64,000 bases of DNA from Ascarosepion bandense (lineage: Eukaryota > Mollusca > Cephalopoda > Sepiida > Sepiidae). The stretch spans positions 7,126,001-7,190,000 of the forward strand of contig JBBBDQ010001122.1 of NCBI GenBank assembly GCA_037127315.1, in the 5' to 3' direction. A program made the position numbers and the translations under genes. The stretch's first letter is position 1. The number at the start of each line of letters is the position of its first letter. Shown here piece by piece: positions 9,870-19,130 of the stretch. A model generated the notes under the pieces. The model saw only the letters and a program-made list of their open reading frames with translations, was not told where the DNA came from and ran no database searches.

Positions 9870-10005
9870 ATTAAAGAAATTCCATAGCCCAGAGGTAGAA
9901 TCGCTAACTGACGCCACTTCGGTCGGGTTTCCATCCTGAGTTAAAATCAATCGGAGTCTAGCCGTATTGATGAGCTGTGATACAGCGAAAAAGATCTGTC
10001 TGTGG
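9870..10005 (+). mobile_element. Hammerhead-tRNA repeat, truncated copy
   Basis: Box A-like CATAGCCCAGAGGTAGAATC and box B-like GGGTTTCCATCC precede a hammerhead at 9962-10005. The core is TTGATGA (C3 changed) with GAAA and GTC retained, and stem II GCTGT/ACAGC is perfect. Activity is unlikely because C3 is invariant. A short (TA)n follows. Confidence 0.75.
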
Positions 10006-10050
10006 ATGACTATATATAAATTTATTAATTATTTTATTAGAACATGAGAA

Positions 10051-10112
10051 AACTACTACAAAACTGTGCATTTTGTTTCGACATTGAAAGAACAATATCT
10101 CATTAGTTAGTT
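10051..10112 (-). ncRNA. Second hammerhead family, minus-strand copy
   Basis: Reverse strand: CTAATGA (10106-10100; one core change), stem II GATATTG/CAATGTC, GAAAC, stem III ACAAAA/TTTTGT with loop TGCACAG, GUA-type cleavage site, then GTAGTT pairing with AACTAA (one mismatch). Its inverted partner lies at 10226-10287. The two copies complement each other's defects, so the ancestor had a full hammerhead. Confidence 0.65.
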
Positions 10113-10225
10113 AACAATGATGGTAATAAACGTTTTTATTTTATAAAATTTTGACTTTAAAAATATTTTTTGATTTTGAAAATTTTTTTAAATCTTTAAA
10201 TAAACACGTTATTACCATCATTATT

Positions 10226-10287
10226 AACTACCTGATGAGACATTTTTCTTCCAATGTTGAAGCAAAATGTAGAGTTTTGTAGTAGTT
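10226..10287 (+). ncRNA. Second hammerhead family, plus-strand copy
   Basis: Stem I AACTAC/GTAGTT is perfect. The core CTGATGA (10232-10238) is intact. Stem II is GACATT/AATGTT. The following GAAA has become GAAG. Stem III has AAAA/TTTT around TGTAGAG, with a TGTA cleavage region at 10278-10281. Stem sequences differ from the tRNA-linked hammerheads, so this is an independent family. The GAAG change probably inactivates this copy. Confidence 0.65.
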
Positions 10288-10289
10288 TC

Positions 10290-10396
10290 CAGCGTAATAA
10301 TTAATAATAAATATTCATAGGTCTATTTTTACATTGAGCACCGTTTTAAATTAATGTTTAGAACGTTGCAATTTTATTCTTCATTCTTATTCATTT

Positions 10397-10436
<40 letters not shown>

Positions 10437-10450
10437 AATATAAGTAAATA

Positions 10451-10489
<39 letters not shown>

Positions 10490-10541
10490 AATTATAAGTA
10501 AATTATATAATATATATATATATATATAAGTAAATTATAAG

Positions 10542-10576
<35 letters not shown>

Positions 10577-10773
10577 TATAATAAATTATATAATATATAT
10601 ATATATATAAGTAAATTATAAGTAAATTATATAATATATATATATATATAAGTAAATTATAAGTAAATTATATAATATATATATATATATAAGTAAATTA
10701 TAAGTAAATTATATAATATATATATATATATATATAATTTACTTATAATTTACTTATATATATATATATAATT
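10290..10773. repeat. Repeat family F copy 2 and complex (TA)n / AAGTAAATTAT tandem repeat
   Basis: 10300-10398 is family F (AATAAATATTCATAGGTC ... TTAAATTAATG). 10399-10773 alternates (TA)n with AAGTAAATTATAAGTAAATT units of about 40 bp. It is the immediate 5' flank of the Penelope element. Confidence 0.75.
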
Positions 10774-10819
10774 TAATAGCTTAAATGTTCTATGTTTACT
10801 ATGTGTTATTATTTACTCT

Positions 10820-13324
10820 TTGATAATGGCTTATGTGAGCCGAAAGCTTAGACCTGATAAAAAATTCAACAAATACTGTGATTTTTTGTTGTCTTTTAAC
10901 GACATCACCATCAAGTATATCAGACGGTATGAACGGATCCTACACAAAATTAATAGACAAAACTTGTCTATATTATTCAATGAAACCTGCATTGATGAAA
11001 AAATGCTGCCAAAATATACACAATTTAAATTACATGATCCAGCAGCCCAACACACCATCACCACCTTGAAATATAAATGGAGCCTTGTGAAAAGGCAAAT
11101 TGAAATAGCGAAAGAAAATCTTGACACATTATACAAGAACAAACATGACCTCTACAACAAACTGAAAGATATAACTACCTCAAACCAACTAGAAGAAATA
11201 ATACTCAGACTATCCAAAATCACTGCAAAATCTGAAGTTGAACACCGTGCTAAAATTGTCAAAAAACTTAATTCACTATACAATGGCACGATCACTCTTC
11301 CCAAAAAATTCGATAAATTCATAAATCTTTCCAACCACCAACTAACTAAGCACCAAGAAGAATTACTCAACCTTGGACCTAACTGCCATATATACCGTAA
11401 GTATAACCAGCTTACTAAAAAAATTGAAATAGAAACGCTCTATCAAAGCATCACTAAATTACAAGATGAAAAACTTATAACCGTTAAACCCGAACTGAAA
11501 GATCTACTTAAGGCTGAGGCAATCAAAGATCGCCATGATAAAAGCAGAAGCTCCTCAAAAATTCTATCGAAACAACTAAAAAGTGCTGCGCACGAACTAC
11601 GCAACCACCTTCACATAATTGTAAAAAAAGCTGACAAGGCTAACATCTTTGTTGTACTTAACAAATCAGATTACAACATAAAACTCAACCACATACTCCA
11701 TGACCACACAAAATTTAAAAAAATTAACAAAAACCCGACACACCAACTAAAATCTAAAATTAATAAACTCATTAGTGCCAACAACGCTGATCAGAATTCC
11801 TTAAAACTCCCTAAAATTATTGGTGACTATAAACCTGGTTACATATACGGAACCATAAAAACTCATAAACCTAACTATCCTCTCCGCCCTATCATATCCC
11901 AAATTCCTACTCCTGTATACCAGTTAACTAAACATATTAACCAGCTTATCACACCCTACCTTCCGAGTAAATACAGCATAAAGTCAACCTTAGAGGCAAT
12001 CCAAATCCTCAAGAGTGAAAATCCTAATAATGAAATCATAGCTTCACTTGATGTGGAAAACCTTTTTACTAATGTACCCGTCAGTGAAACTATTGATATA
12101 ATTATAAGAAATGTTTACAGTAATCCTTCATTACCCCCACTCAAAATTAATCCCAACATCCTAAGAAAAATTCTACTAGCTTGTACTACTGAAGTGCCTT
12201 TTGTTGATCCAAACAACACTATATATATACAACGTGACGGAGTCTCCATGGGTTCAGTGCTTGGTCCGATTTTTAGTAATTTCTACATGTCTAACCTTGA
12301 AAATACTACCTTTGCAAAATTTACAAAACCATCAATATATCTAAGATATGTTGATGATATCCTACTATCAATTAAAAATACTAATGAAATCTTACAACTT
12401 CAAAAACAGTTTCAAAATAACTCAGTTTTAAAATTTACTTATGAACTTAGCAAAGATAACAAAATTCCTTTTCTTGATATATTAATTAACACTGACAACA
12501 ATAAATTTACTATCTCACCGTATCAAAAACCTACTAATAAAAATCCCTCCACACTCAATTATATTAGTGAATGCCCCCACTATTACAAAATAGCCATCAT
12601 AAAAAATCTATTATACCGTGCAAAAGTCAATTCATCTACAAATCAGATCTTCTACAGTGAACTAAAAAACATAAAACAGACACTCATCAATAATAATTTT
12701 CCCAACTACATAGTTGATGAACAAATACATTACTTTCTTAAAAAGCTTAACATGGAAAAAACAACACATGATACTAACCCAACCAATCCTAAACATATCA
12801 CTCTCTTATACCGTAGCCAGATGCACTCCAACTACCAACTAGATGAAAACATCCTAAAAAAACTCATAAATACTAATATTTCTCCGACAGACTCTAACAA
12901 AAGAATTAAGTTCATTATATATTACACTAAATCCACTACATCTAATTCATTTGTCCGCAACGACTCTTCCCCCACCGTTAGTGATTTGCAGAAGACCAAT
13001 GTAGTATATAAATTCATATGTCCATTTAGAGAATGTATCTCTAACAACCTTAATAATATCTACATCGGCCACACCACAAATTCGCTCTCACGGCGTCTGA
13101 CGTTGCACTTAAATAAAAATTCAAATATATTCCGTCATTTAGAACAACACGGTTATCAACGCACACTTCTGAGACAAACGCTTGTTGATAACACGTACAT
13201 ACTCAAACAAGAAAATAATAAGCAGAAACTAAAAATCCTTGAAGCACTCTACATTAAACAGTTTAAACCTGGTTTGAATACAATCAATTTCGATATTTCC
13301 AACAACGTACTCAAATGTCTGTAA
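10820..13324 (+). CDS. Penelope-like reverse transcriptase / GIY-YIG endonuclease
   Basis: 834 codons, uninterrupted. An N-terminal basic, helical region (about 1-330) precedes the RT. Motif A is SLDVENLFTN with catalytic D411. Motif B is GVSMGSVLGP at 474-483. Motif C is YVDD at 510-513. The C-terminal part has a CPFREC cysteine pair (about 735-742), then a GIY-YIG nuclease with IYIGH (747-751), a conserved Arg near 758 (SRRL) and catalytic-type Glu at about 808 in LEALYIKQFKPGLN. An RT-then-GIY-YIG order defines Penelope-like elements. The length suits the family. The ATG at 10820 (MIMAYVSRKL) is retained in the copies at 13469 and 49150; the in-frame ATG two codons on is equally possible. 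It probably works as target-primed RT. Confidence 0.92.
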   Translation: MIMAYVSRKLRPDKKFNKYCDFLLSFNDITIKYIRRYERILHKINRQNLSILFNETCIDEKMLPKYTQFKLHDPAAQHTITTLKYKWSLVKRQIEIAKENLDTLYKNKHDLYNKLKDITTSNQLEEIILRLSKITAKSEVEHRAKIVKKLNSLYNGTITLPKKFDKFINLSNHQLTKHQEELLNLGPNCHIYRKYNQLTKKIEIETLYQSITKLQDEKLITVKPELKDLLKAEAIKDRHDKSRSSSKILSKQLKSAAHELRNHLHIIVKKADKANIFVVLNKSDYNIKLNHILHDHTKFKKINKNPTHQLKSKINKLISANNADQNSLKLPKIIGDYKPGYIYGTIKTHKPNYPLRPIISQIPTPVYQLTKHINQLITPYLPSKYSIKSTLEAIQILKSENPNNEIIASLDVENLFTNVPVSETIDIIIRNVYSNPSLPPLKINPNILRKILLACTTEVPFVDPNNTIYIQRDGVSMGSVLGPIFSNFYMSNLENTTFAKFTKPSIYLRYVDDILLSIKNTNEILQLQKQFQNNSVLKFTYELSKDNKIPFLDILINTDNNKFTISPYQKPTNKNPSTLNYISECPHYYKIAIIKNLLYRAKVNSSTNQIFYSELKNIKQTLINNNFPNYIVDEQIHYFLKKLNMEKTTHDTNPTNPKHITLLYRSQMHSNYQLDENILKKLINTNISPTDSNKRIKFIIYYTKSTTSNSFVRNDSSPTVSDLQKTNVVYKFICPFRECISNNLNNIYIGHTTNSLSRRLTLHLNKNSNIFRHLEQHGYQRTLLRQTLVDNTYILKQENNKQKLKILEALYIKQFKPGLNTINFDISNNVLKCL

Positions 13325-13422
13325 TCAGACCAGGGACCACAACACCACTATTTTGTCACTGTCTTCGGCCATCCGCCACGGTAGGGATGGACTTATATTT
13401 TCAATTCAATTATCTTTATTGT
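13325..13422 (+). other. Penelope 3' UTR
   Basis: Lies between the stop codon and the second repeat. The segment with CAGGGACCACAAC and GGTAGGGATGGACTTATATT is conserved at 49010-49080. Confidence 0.7.
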
Positions 13423-13639
13423 TAATAGCTTAAATGTTCTATGTTTACTATGTGTTATTATTTACTCTTTGATAATGGCTTATGTGAGCCGAAAGCTTAG
13501 ACCTGATAAAAAATTCAACAAATACTGTGATTTTTTGTTGTCTTTTAACGACATCACCATCAAGTATATCAGACGGTATGAACGGATCCTACACAAAATT
13601 AATAGACAAAACTTGTCTATATTATTCAATGAAACCTGC

Positions 13640-13694
<55 letters not shown>
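13423..13694 (+). repeat. Penelope partial direct repeat ending in (TA)n
   Basis: Repeats 10774-10993, then breaks after CCTGCATT into (TA)n (13643-13694). The inverted copy at 48660 breaks at the same base of the element. Confidence 0.9.
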
Positions 13695-13696
<2 letters not shown>

Positions 13697-14017
13697 TTAA
13701 ATTAACCTAGTGAGCCCACAAACTTACCAAGGTTTCACCTTAACGGGTCTTCCGGGAAGGTTGGCCAACCTTCCCTGAAGATCCATTTAGGTGAAACCTT
13801 GGTAGGTTTGTTGGCTCACTAGGTTAATTTACTTATTCTGCTCTGCTTACGTATTGAACGCTTTTTTGTTATTGATTACTCGTCTCGGGGTTTTTGGGGG
13901 TGGGGATCGATCCAAATTCGCTTTGGCTGATGTTCATGTGCTTAGCTCTTTCTTTTTTTACAACCATTTTTTCGTATATACGCTGAGGGTTTTTCGAAAC
14001 GAGTATAGTGATAAGTT

Positions 14018-14068
<51 letters not shown>
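13697..14068. repeat. (TA)n-flanked foldback repeat, copy 1
   Basis: 13697-13829 is a near-perfect palindrome: TTAACCTAGTGAGCC at one end, GGCTCACTAGGTTAA at the other, GGTTGGCCAACC at the centre. A body of about 190 bp with GTCTCGGGGTTTTT and TTTTCGAAACGAGTATAGTG follows and then (TA)n. Relatives lie at 16490-16855 and 17140-17440 in the opposite orientation. No ORF was seen; it resembles a foldback or MITE-like element living in (TA)n. Confidence 0.75.
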
Positions 14069-14073
<5 letters not shown>

Positions 14074-15094
14074 TAAATAAGTGTATATATGTGTATACCC
14101 ACAGAGATACACATCATTATTTAAATATTTATCAGGTATTAATAGAAAAGTGCTCAAAACGGTATAACAGAGAAAAAAGTATATATTATTAAATATACAT
14201 ATTATCCTCCATTTTAAGTACGACTCAGAGATTCATGCGTTATGCAGTCATCAGGTGCATATTATGAATTATTATTATTATTAAACTTACATTGAACGAG
14301 GACGTCACTAGTTTATGTTGGGGAAGCGTTTTACAATAACTGATTTTTCTGTTTTTCAAACTAACAATCAGGTATTTTTTTCGAACTCACGATCGAATTT
14401 TTTAAACAACCAAAATTTTTTAAAATTAGTGAGGAGTTATTTATTCTAGTTGCATGTTCGTAAAAATTCCCTATTTTTATGTTTGAGAAACAGATAAATC
14501 AGCTATTATATATCGCCTGAAGATATCGAAAGGTTGAAACCTAGCTCGCAGAAATAATACATTTGTATGTGCACACACACGCATATATGGGTGCAGGAGA
14601 TTTTCGATTTCATTAATAGGCATATTCCTTCATCTCTATGGAATGATATCTTCCATATCGTGTTAATTTATGTATTTATTTTAGTAAATTTAATGAGTTG
14701 TTTTTTTTGTTTTTTTTAGTATTTGGTCATTTCGCTGTTTTAACCATTCATCTTCACATTAATATCACGAAAAATCAATTCATTTTTAATTTCATTTTTT
14801 CCGGATATTTACTGGAACCATTTACACATTATCATCACTGGACATTCATTTATTTGTGGACGACCTTATTCAAAATTTTTTTCCTCTTCTCCTGTGCAAC
14901 CAAAACATCTTGCATTCCAATAACGTACCAAATAGAGATTAGGACACAGGCCGGGGCCTGATCAACCTTGGCTGGGTCAACCTGGGGAGAAGGTATGATG
15001 TTTTTAAAGGACCGAAACCGTCAATGAACGAGGGTAACATCACTGATGATGTGTCCTAACCGCACCTAAATGATGTATTTTTCAAATACCTATG
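14069..15094. other. AT-rich intron sequence
   Basis: No gene found. At 14510-14555 CCTGAAGATATCG...GGTTGAAACC resembles 45995-46025 (CCCGAAGATAAC...GCTGAAACC), a small repeat near former (TA)n tracts. An open frame at 14698-14961 is low-complexity and hydrophobic and has no family match I recognise. Confidence 0.4.
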
Positions 15095-15448
15095 GATGTG
15101 GGGATGTGTGTCCCGGTTCACACTCCACCCACGTCTATTGAACAGGTGTAGAGGCTCATCCCTTGTTCCCTGTTTAGGATGTGGTTTCCGGTTTTCTCTT
15201 TCCAATCTTTTACTCTTTTTCATTCTTTTACTCTTTGTTTTTTTGTTTTCTCAATTGGAGTAGATAGACTAAACTATCGCCTGGTTCACACTCCACCCAC
15301 GTCTATTGAACAGGTGAAGAGGCTCATCCCTTGTTCCCTGGTTAGGATGTGGTTTCCGGTTTTCTCTTTTCCAATCTTTTCACTTTTACGTAGCCCCCTG
15401 CGCATCAGTGGCGTTACCGCTTTGCTTGGGGTGATATGATTAAAAAAA
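15095..15448 (+). mobile_element. LINE-B-tailed non-autonomous element (two internal units)
   Basis: Two copies of a unit of about 150 bp (CGCCTGGTTCACACTCCACC, GAAGAGGCTCATCCC, GGATGTGGTTTCCGG) are followed by GTAGCCCCCTGCGCATCAGT, GGCGTTACCGC and a poly(A). The last ~60 bp match the 3' end of LINE-B. There is no ORF. A SINE that borrows a LINE tail for retrotransposition is the likely reading. Confidence 0.7.
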
Positions 15449-16103
15449 AAGTATGAAAATATTTGCGTAATTTGTGAGTATGTGTGAGAATTGTTAGCAT
15501 ACTTAAATATATGTAGCATTATACGCGTGGAAATCCCGTCTTTATAAAAAAGATATATGTGAGTATACGAACGCAAGATTCATATGTGGGCATGAATGGT
15601 TGTAAGTCTATAGGGATGTGTAAGTATCACATTTGTATGTACATATGTGGATGTGTGCGCATGTGAGTATATGAATATAAGTGAGAGTACATGGGTGTGT
15701 TAATTTGTGGGGTTACACATACATAGGTATCCATGGAATTGGGAGTGGGCGTTTAATAACTTGGTGGTCAACATCTTCGCGACTGGTCTGGATACCCCCA
15801 ACTGAGATGACGCCAATGTCTCTGTCCTTAATCTTTTGACTTTTCTTTTCGGTTAAAAGAAATGCTTACCCTGTAAAATTTTTTGTACCAAATAGAACAA
15901 ATATTGTGTGGTCTGATGAAATGAGCGTATTTAGCTCATTGAAATGAATTATAATTTATAACCAATTTAAATAACGTGTTGAGTTTCCCTTTATAAATAT
16001 TATATTGTTCTGGATAACATCCATTGAGGTTTCTCTATGGATATAACACTTAATATTTTATATTACGTTGATCTTGTTGGATTATTCTCGCCGTTTACGG
16101 ACT

Positions 16104-16106
<3 letters not shown>
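15449..16106. other. Intron sequence with degenerate TGTG/TATG-rich tract
   Basis: 15560-15720 is rich in GTGTG/GTATATG words. No gene or known element was recognised. Confidence 0.4.
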
Positions 16107-16149
<43 letters not shown>

Positions 16150-16386
16150 CATAAATATGTTATGATATCACTAGAAAAGTAGCCATTTTGTTTCAACACG
16201 AGCTGTTTCTTATCAAGTGATGAGGTTTGTTTCAGGTTGAAGAGTTTTAAAAGGTTCAAGACTAGCCAAACCCCCTTAATCAGAGAGGCATTTTTACATA
16301 GACAGAGTGAACGAATCAAAACTAAGCAATTTCTAATTTGAAAAATATAAGAACAGTCACTGAAAATAATTTACTGGGGCATTAAC

Positions 16387-16451
<65 letters not shown>

Positions 16452-16489
16452 TGTGTGTGTGTGTGTGTGTGTGTGTGCATGTGTGCGTG
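16107..16489. repeat. Two (TA)n tracts, the second with (GT)n
   Basis: (TA)n at 16107-16148 and 16391-16448, then (GT)n to about 16489. No recognisable gene lies between them. Confidence 0.9.
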
Positions 16490-16849
16490 CGTGTGTGATT
16501 TTAGTTATACTCGTCTCGAAAACCTTCCTCGAAAACTTTCGAACGAAGGAAAAAATGGTTTTTAAAAAAAAGAAAGAGCTTAGGACATGAAATTCTGTCA
16601 AAAGTGTTCGGACAGAAATCAGCACGAAGCCCAAAGAAAAAAAACCGACACAAGTAACCATCTAACAAAAAGCGCTCAATACAAAGGTAGAACGAACTTA
16701 ATAGTACCTAATGAGCCAGACGAACCTACCTAGGTTTCTCCTAAACAGATCGTCAGGGAAAGCCAGCTTCCCCTGACGATCCGTTTATGAGAAACCTAGG
16801 TAGGTTCGTCTGGCTCATTACGTACTATTAAGCTCCTCTGGCTCATTAG

Positions 16850-16896
<47 letters not shown>
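16490..16896. repeat. (TA)n-flanked foldback repeat, copy 2
   Basis: The palindrome at about 16685-16830 has arms AATAGTACCTAATGAGCC / GGCTCATTACGTACTATT, followed by a partial extra arm at 16833-16855. The body at 16500-16680 shares ACTCGTCTCGAAAA with copies 1 and 3. (TA)n lies on both sides. Confidence 0.7.
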
Positions 16897-16900
<4 letters not shown>

Positions 16901-16992
16901 TATTATAAATTATGTTTTAGAACATGTACATAATTTTTTCTATATATAGAAAAAATTATGTACATGTTCTAAAACATAATTTATAATAAATA
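16897..16992. repeat. 96-bp perfect palindrome centred on TATATATA
   Basis: The arms are exact reverse complements around 16944/16945 (TTTTTTCTATATATAGAAAA at the centre). The right arm continues into repeat family F (AATAAATATTCACAGCTC, to 17083). The same half-arm occurs once at 9360-9410. It should extrude as a cruciform. Confidence 0.85.
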
Positions 16993-17081
16993 TTCACAGC
17001 TCTATACATTATATATCGAGCACTGTTTTAAATTAATGTTTTGGACGGTGAAAAAAATTCTTTCTTCGTTCTGTACTCACT

Positions 17082-17083
<2 letters not shown>

Positions 17084-17144
<61 letters not shown>

Positions 17145-17446
17145 AATTTATTTTTAAACCCGTCTCGAAAAACCCACCGAGTATAAACGCGGAGGGGAAA
17201 AAGTGGAAACAAAAAAAAGAAACGAACTAAGCACTTGAACATTAGTCAAAGTACGAGTCGAAAGAAAAAAAACCCCGAGACGAGGAACCTAACACGTAAA
17301 TCGCTCAATACAATAGCAGAGCAAATAAATAAGTAAGTAGCTAACCTAGAGCCAACGGACCTACCTAGGTTTCACCTAACGGATCGTCAGAGCAAGTTGG
17401 ATACCCCCAATTGAGTTGGCTCTATGTTAGATTTATAATTTATATA

Positions 17447-17510
<64 letters not shown>
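17084..17510. repeat. (TA)n, foldback repeat copy 3, (TA)n(GA)n
   Basis: (TA)n 17084-17141. The body at 17145-17330 has CCCGTCTCGAAAAACCCACC and CCCGAGACGAGG. The shortened palindrome 17340-17435 has AACCTAGAGCCAACGG / TTGAGTTGGCTCTATGTTAG. (TA)n(GA)n follows at 17442-17510. It is the most decayed of the three copies. Confidence 0.65.
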
Positions 17511-17514
<4 letters not shown>

Positions 17515-17576
17515 TGTTTTAGTATATTTAGAAAGATTTATTGAGAGGGATAGATAAAAAAAAATCATGTTCTTAC

Positions 17577-17720
17577 CTCCGCACTGCAGGCCATATAAAG
17601 GCTCTTCGTGCCAAAAACTTTCAAACCCTGGTTTACATCGACAGTAATACCAACCGGGCAGATTAACGCATTCTGACTGACCCTTGCAAGCATCGATTCC
17701 CAGAGCACATTCATCAATAT
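17577..17720 (-). CDS. NELL: NELL EGF5 exon (calcium-binding EGF domain)
   Basis: 144-base exon, phase 1 at both ends, acceptor CTTTCTTTAG and donor GTAAG on the reverse strand. It encodes (D)IDECALGIDACKGQSEC, VNLPGWYYCRCKPGFES and a C-terminal LYGLQC. The NLPGWYxC signature and the long final loop are characteristic of the fifth EGF domain of NELL1/NELL2 (human NELL2 has INLPGWYHC). It carries the DIDEC calcium site and the C-x-N-x4-Y-x-C hydroxylation consensus. The upstream EGF4 exon ends ...CQT-G, giving the expected CQTDIDEC junction. This is the exon that decides the family call. Confidence 0.92.
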
Positions 17721-18004
17721 CTAAAGAAAGAAAGAAAGAAAGAAAAAACAGATGAGAATAACATTGAGTACATCACTTAACTGTATCGACTGGATGAAGG
17801 AAAATATTTCCAACTATCAATAAATGAACAAATTATCTGCATTTGTTGATAGCAGGCTTTGTGAAACACCAGCCTGTTGTCTTATGGTAAGCAGCACAAA
17901 AAAATAAAATCAGCAAGCCAGTTTCTAATTCTGGTTGTGGAATTTCGTGTTTACCTCGTATTAAAATCTTTGGAAATGTTATAAATACACTTTCTTCCGC
18001 CCTA
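17721..18004. other. Intron next to EGF5, with short (GAAA)n
   Basis: (GAAA)n directly upstream of the acceptor. Nothing else was recognised. Confidence 0.5.
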
Positions 18005-18478
18005 TTTCGGTTTAACATCGCCCGGTTCACACACCACCCACGTTTATTGAACAGGTGAAGAGGCTCACCCCTTGTTCCTTGTTTAGGATGTGGTTTCCGG
18101 TTTTCTTTTTTCCAATCTTTTCACTGTTTTTTTTTTTAAATTACAGTAGATAGAGTAAACTATCGCCCGGTTCACACTCCACCCACGTCTATTGAACAGG
18201 TGAAGAGGCTCACCCCTTGTTCCTTGTTTAGGATGTGGTTTCCGGCTTTCTTTTTTCCAATCTTTTCATTGTTTTTTTTTTTTCAATTGGAGTAGATAGA
18301 GTAAACTATCGCCCGGTTCACACTCCACCCACGTCTATTAAACAGAGGCTCACCCCTTGTTTCTTGTTTAGGATGTGGTTTCCGGCTTTCTCTTTTCAAA
18401 TCTTTTCTTTCCTACGTAGCCCCCTGAGCTTCAGTGGCGTTACCGCCTTGCTCGAGGTGATATGATTAAAAAAAACCA
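18005..18478 (+). mobile_element. LINE-B-tailed non-autonomous element (three internal units)
   Basis: Three tandem copies of the ~150-bp unit (CGCCCGGTTCACACTCCACC ... GGATGTGGTTTCCGG), then the LINE-B-like tail CGTAGCCCCCTGAGCTTCAG, GGCGTTACCGCC and a poly(A). Copies elsewhere have one or two units, so the internal repeat number varies. Confidence 0.7.
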
Positions 18479-18592
18479 AAAAAAAAAACCTCAAATATTA
18501 AACTTATGTAAAAACAATATTATTTATGAATGTTTATGGTCTTTTCGATGTTTTAACAGTGTATTTAAAGATTCAGCCAACAAGAAGAGGTG

Positions 18593-19025
18593 CATTTTCG
18601 TTTTAGGTCCCGAAGGCTTTTCTCCCTTCAAATTTATCCAAAATAGCATTATTTCTGTGCAAATGCATATGCTGAACTCAAATCAACAATTAGTTATTGA
18701 AGAAATTTACCTTTATTGATCGGAATGACAGGAAAAAAATCGAACTGCATCTCGCTCATTTTGTCTCCCGTAACTCTAACGCAGTCATTTAATTAACTGT
18801 TGAATGACGTTCGACGGAGGCAACAAATTTCGGCCTATTTTCGGCTTATTTACTTCCTTTACTGAAATTTCCGCCTATCTACTTCCTGTAATGAAAGTAA
18901 TACGCGATTTTTTCTACGCGTATTACTTTCATTACAGGAAGTAAATAGGCGGAAATTTCAGTAAATGAAGTAAATTTTGGATAAATTTGAAGAGAGAAAA
19001 GCCTTCGGGACCTAAAACGAAAATT
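18593..19025. repeat. Nested long inverted repeat (foldback element)
   Basis: The outer arms 18593-18642 and 18975-19025 are reverse complements (TTTTCGTTTTAGGTCCCGAA; TTCGGGACCTAAAACGAAAA). An inner hairpin at about 18845-18975 has ~60-bp arms with TAATGAAAGTAATACGCG on one side and CGCGTATTACTTTCATTA on the other. No ORF was seen. It could be a MITE or a dimeric foldback insertion. Confidence 0.75.
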
Positions 19026-19130
19026 TACCCAAGGATATACGACATTTAGATTTCGTTTTGGTTCGAAATTAAAGTTTTTTTAAAAATAATTTCACGAGAA
19101 ACAAAGCAGTTTTACTGCCACTGTTGCGCA

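Larger units (their letters stand above)
10774..13642 (+). mobile_element. Penelope-like element with a partial direct repeat, apparently young
   Basis: The element has one long ORF (10820-13324), a 98-bp 3' UTR, then a second copy of its own first 220 bp (10774-10993 equals 13423-13642; I saw no difference). This is the pseudo-LTR tandem arrangement typical of Penelope-like elements. Both outer edges lie in (TA)n DNA. Identical repeats and an open frame suggest recent insertion. It lies in the NELL EGF5-EGF6 intron, antisense to the gene. Related fragments are at 8.84, 9.15, 44.9, 45.5, 48.66-49.35 and 53.5 kb. Confidence 0.9.

Noticed and set aside
13325..13470. Hammerhead in the young Penelope 3' UTR
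   Set aside because: No CTGANGA...GAAA arrangement with supporting stems found between the ORF and the second repeat.
13854..14192. Frames containing IYIYIY blocks (also at 9168, 16095, 16371, 17033, 53022)
   Set aside because: Translation of (TA)n tracts.
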